Source of the DNA: an uncultured Planctomycetaceae bacterium
GTDB lineage: Bacteria > Planctomycetota > Planctomycetia > Pirellulales > UBA1268
Assembly: GCA_937926325.1 (NCBI GenBank)
Contig: CALAZQ010000428.1
Location: forward strand, 1-6,757
Length of the DNA: 6,757 nucleotides
Direction of reading: 5' to 3'
Shown here in pieces: positions 5,336 to 6,757 of this stretch. Each line of letters starts with the position of its first letter. Within the stretch, counting starts at the first letter, position 1. The notes under the pieces were generated by a model. That model had not been told where the DNA came from. It saw nothing but the letters and a program-made list of their open reading frames with translations, and searched no databases. Made by a program: the position numbers and the translations under genes.

Positions 5336-6733
5336 TCAGCCCAGGTCGATCTCGTAGCCTTTTCGATAGGGCCGGGCCAGCATCGCATCGGCCTGGCTGT
5401 CGCCGGTGATTTGCTCGGCCTTGGCATCCCAGGCAAGGCTGCGGCCCAGCCGGGCACTGATGCCGGCAAGGTGGCAGATGTTGAGGGCCCGCATGTGCGA
5501 ATGCACGTCAGAGATCGGTTCCTGCCGGGTCTTCACACAGTGCAGGAAGGTCGCCCAATGAGCACTGCGACCGTCGCCCACCATCGGCAGGTTCTTGTAG
5601 GTCTTTGCGATCGCATCCTCCGGCAGCGGATCGTCTTTGAGGGCCTCAACCGGGGCACCAGTGAGCTTTCCGCGGTTCACGAAGATCTTGCCTTTGTCGC
5701 CCTCGATGGTCACACCGTTGTCGGTATCGTGCCTGATGACCAGTTCCACGCCATCTGGATAAGCCACCGTAAACAGGAACTCGGTCGCCGTGTTATAGCG
5801 ATCCCGCTCGACCGGCATGCCATCCTTGAAGGCGACCGGATGCTTGGCCGTCCCCGAGATGCCGGTCGGCCCAGCATGTTCACCGACCTGGCCCGCCTGT
5901 TCGAGGGCCCAGGCGGCGATGTCAACGTGGTGCGCCCCCCAGTCGGTCAGTTTGCCGCCCGAATACTCATACCACCAGCGGAACTCATAGTGGCAATTGG
6001 TGTTGGGCCGGGGCTTTTTCTCTTTGCCGTTCTTGTCCTTCGTCGCCGGCCCCTGGAGAAAGCGATAGTCCACCGCCGGCGCCGGGCCGAGCCAGCGGTC
6101 CCAGTTGAGTGCCTCGGGCACCTCGGCCACCGGTAGCGGGCCACAGGTGGGGGCCGGGCCAATCGCGGCGGTCACCTTCTTGATCTTCCCCACCCGGCCG
6201 TCGGCCACCATGGCGATCGCCTTGACGAACAGGTTGAACTGGCTCCGCTGCTGGGTGCCAACCTGCACAATTCGTCCGGTCTCTTTCTGCACTTTGCGGA
6301 TCAGCTTCCCTTCGTCGATCGTCAGGGTCAGCGGCTTCTCGCAATAGACGTCCTTGCCAGCCAGCATCGCCTCAACCAGTGGCTTCGTGTGCCAGTGGTC
6401 AGGGGTGGCGATGTGCAGGACATCGATATCCTTGCGGTCAAGGATGGCCCGATAGTCCTCGTAGACCTGGGCCTTGCCGTCGGCCAACTGATTGTTGGCG
6501 GAATCGGCGTGGCCGCGATCGACATCGGCGATCGCCATCACATCGATCCACTTCGCCGCCGACTTGAGGTTGCCGACCCCCATGCCCCCGGCACCGATCA
6601 GGCCGATGGCAACGCGGTCGTTCTTGGCCGTGGTTTCATCAGCGAGGGAATGCGACTGCCCACTGAAATAGGGCACGGCCGCCGCGGCGGCAATGGAGGT
6701 GGCGCTGAGAAACTGACGGCGAGACGTTGACAT
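5336..6733 (-). CDS. Gfo/Idh/MocA family oxidoreductase with Tat signal
   Basis: The 465-residue protein begins MSTSRRQFLSATSIAAAAAV, a twin-arginine signal with an Ala-rich hydrophobic core, so it is likely exported folded with its cofactor. Numbering from the ATG at 6733, the Rossmann nucleotide site is GLIGAGGMG (44-52). The acidic residue at the end of the second strand is in AIADVDR (68-74). The Lys of CEKPLTLT (131-138) is the expected catalytic lysine, and GKLTDWGAHHVDIAAW (260-275) carries the substrate-side Asp and His residues. TPDHWHTKP (110-118) is also typical. The family catalyses NAD(P)-dependent oxidation or reduction, usually of sugars, cyclitols or their derivatives. The substrate here cannot be read from sequence. 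Exported members are very numerous in planctomycetes and are often linked to carbohydrate degradation. The gene is read towards the M48 gene. Its promoter lies beyond the window edge. All core motifs are intact. Confidence 0.9.
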   Translation of the reverse strand: MSTSRRQFLSATSIAAAAAVPYFSGQSHSLADETTAKNDRVAIGLIGAGGMGVGNLKSAAKWIDVMAIADVDRGHADSANNQLADGKAQVYEDYRAILDRKDIDVLHIATPDHWHTKPLVEAMLAGKDVYCEKPLTLTIDEGKLIRKVQKETGRIVQVGTQQRSQFNLFVKAIAMVADGRVGKIKKVTAAIGPAPTCGPLPVAEVPEALNWDRWLGPAPAVDYRFLQGPATKDKNGKEKKPRPNTNCHYEFRWWYEYSGGKLTDWGAHHVDIAAWALEQAGQVGEHAGPTGISGTAKHPVAFKDGMPVERDRYNTATEFLFTVAYPDGVELVIRHDTDNGVTIEGDKGKIFVNRGKLTGAPVEALKDDPLPEDAIAKTYKNLPMVGDGRSAHWATFLHCVKTRQEPISDVHSHMRALNICHLAGISARLGRSLAWDAKAEQITGDSQADAMLARPYRKGYEIDLG

Positions 6734-6739
6734 CAAAAA

Positions 6740-6744
6740 CCTCT
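6740..6744 (-). promoter_or_regulatory. Ribosome binding site that decides the oxidoreductase start
   Basis: On the minus strand AGAGG (6744-6740) is six bases from the ATG at 6733 but only three from the in-frame TTG at 6736. The spacing and the codon both favour the ATG, giving MSTSRRQFL as the N-terminus. Confidence 0.6.
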
Positions 6745-6757
6745 GGTCTTTCTGAAC

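Noticed and set aside
5411..6136. A 241-codon open frame on the plus strand
   Set aside because: It is antisense to the oxidoreductase gene, whose Rossmann, EKP and GGKLTDWGAHH motifs are intact. High GC content favours such long antisense frames.
6734..6736. TTG as the start codon of the oxidoreductase, one codon upstream
   Set aside because: The adjacent ATG at 6733 is a better codon and has the better spacing (six bases) from AGAGG.

Overview
The window is GC-rich chromosomal DNA, most likely from a planctomycete or a close relative. This is inferred from two protein types that are very common there: a secreted PQQ-like beta-propeller protein that opens with the WPQWRG motif after its signal peptide, and a Gfo/Idh/MocA oxidoreductase with a twin-arginine signal (SRRQFLS). 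No rRNA, tRNA or CRISPR array was seen. No stretch longer than 300 bases lacks a gene.

Layout: positions 1-191 are non-coding. They hold a short GC-rich palindromic repeat (4-36), a 10-bp palindrome and a reasonable sigma70-type promoter. This promoter faces a gene (192-1028, +) whose protein has a coiled coil of six near-identical repeats followed by a PD-(D/E)XK nuclease-like domain. That gene converges, with a 9-bp gap, on a beta-propeller gene (1038-2387, -). A 140-bp divergent intergenic region with three small inverted repeats separates the propeller gene from a lemA-M48 pair on the + strand: lemA (2528-3148) and a four-pass M48 metalloprotease with a long C-terminal extension (3207-5147). 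The last gene, a Tat-exported Gfo/Idh/MocA oxidoreductase (5336-6733, -), converges on the protease gene.

The most unusual structure lies between these last two genes. A 161-bp element (5147-5307) has perfect 15-bp terminal inverted repeats, is an imperfect palindrome over its whole length, and is flanked by a TA dinucleotide on each side. It sits inside the loop of a perfect 16-bp hairpin whose arms are 5125-5140 (the last codons of the protease gene) and 5310-5325. Removing the element and one TA restores a compact hairpin with a 6-nt loop and changes the protease stop from TAG to TAA without altering the protein. The simplest reading is a MITE-like, TA-targeting insertion into the loop of an older hairpin that lay between two convergent genes.

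LemA and the M48 protease very likely form a two-gene envelope-associated unit, as this pairing recurs in bacteria. The propeller protein and the oxidoreductase are both predicted to be exported. No pathway linking all five genes can be read from the sequence.
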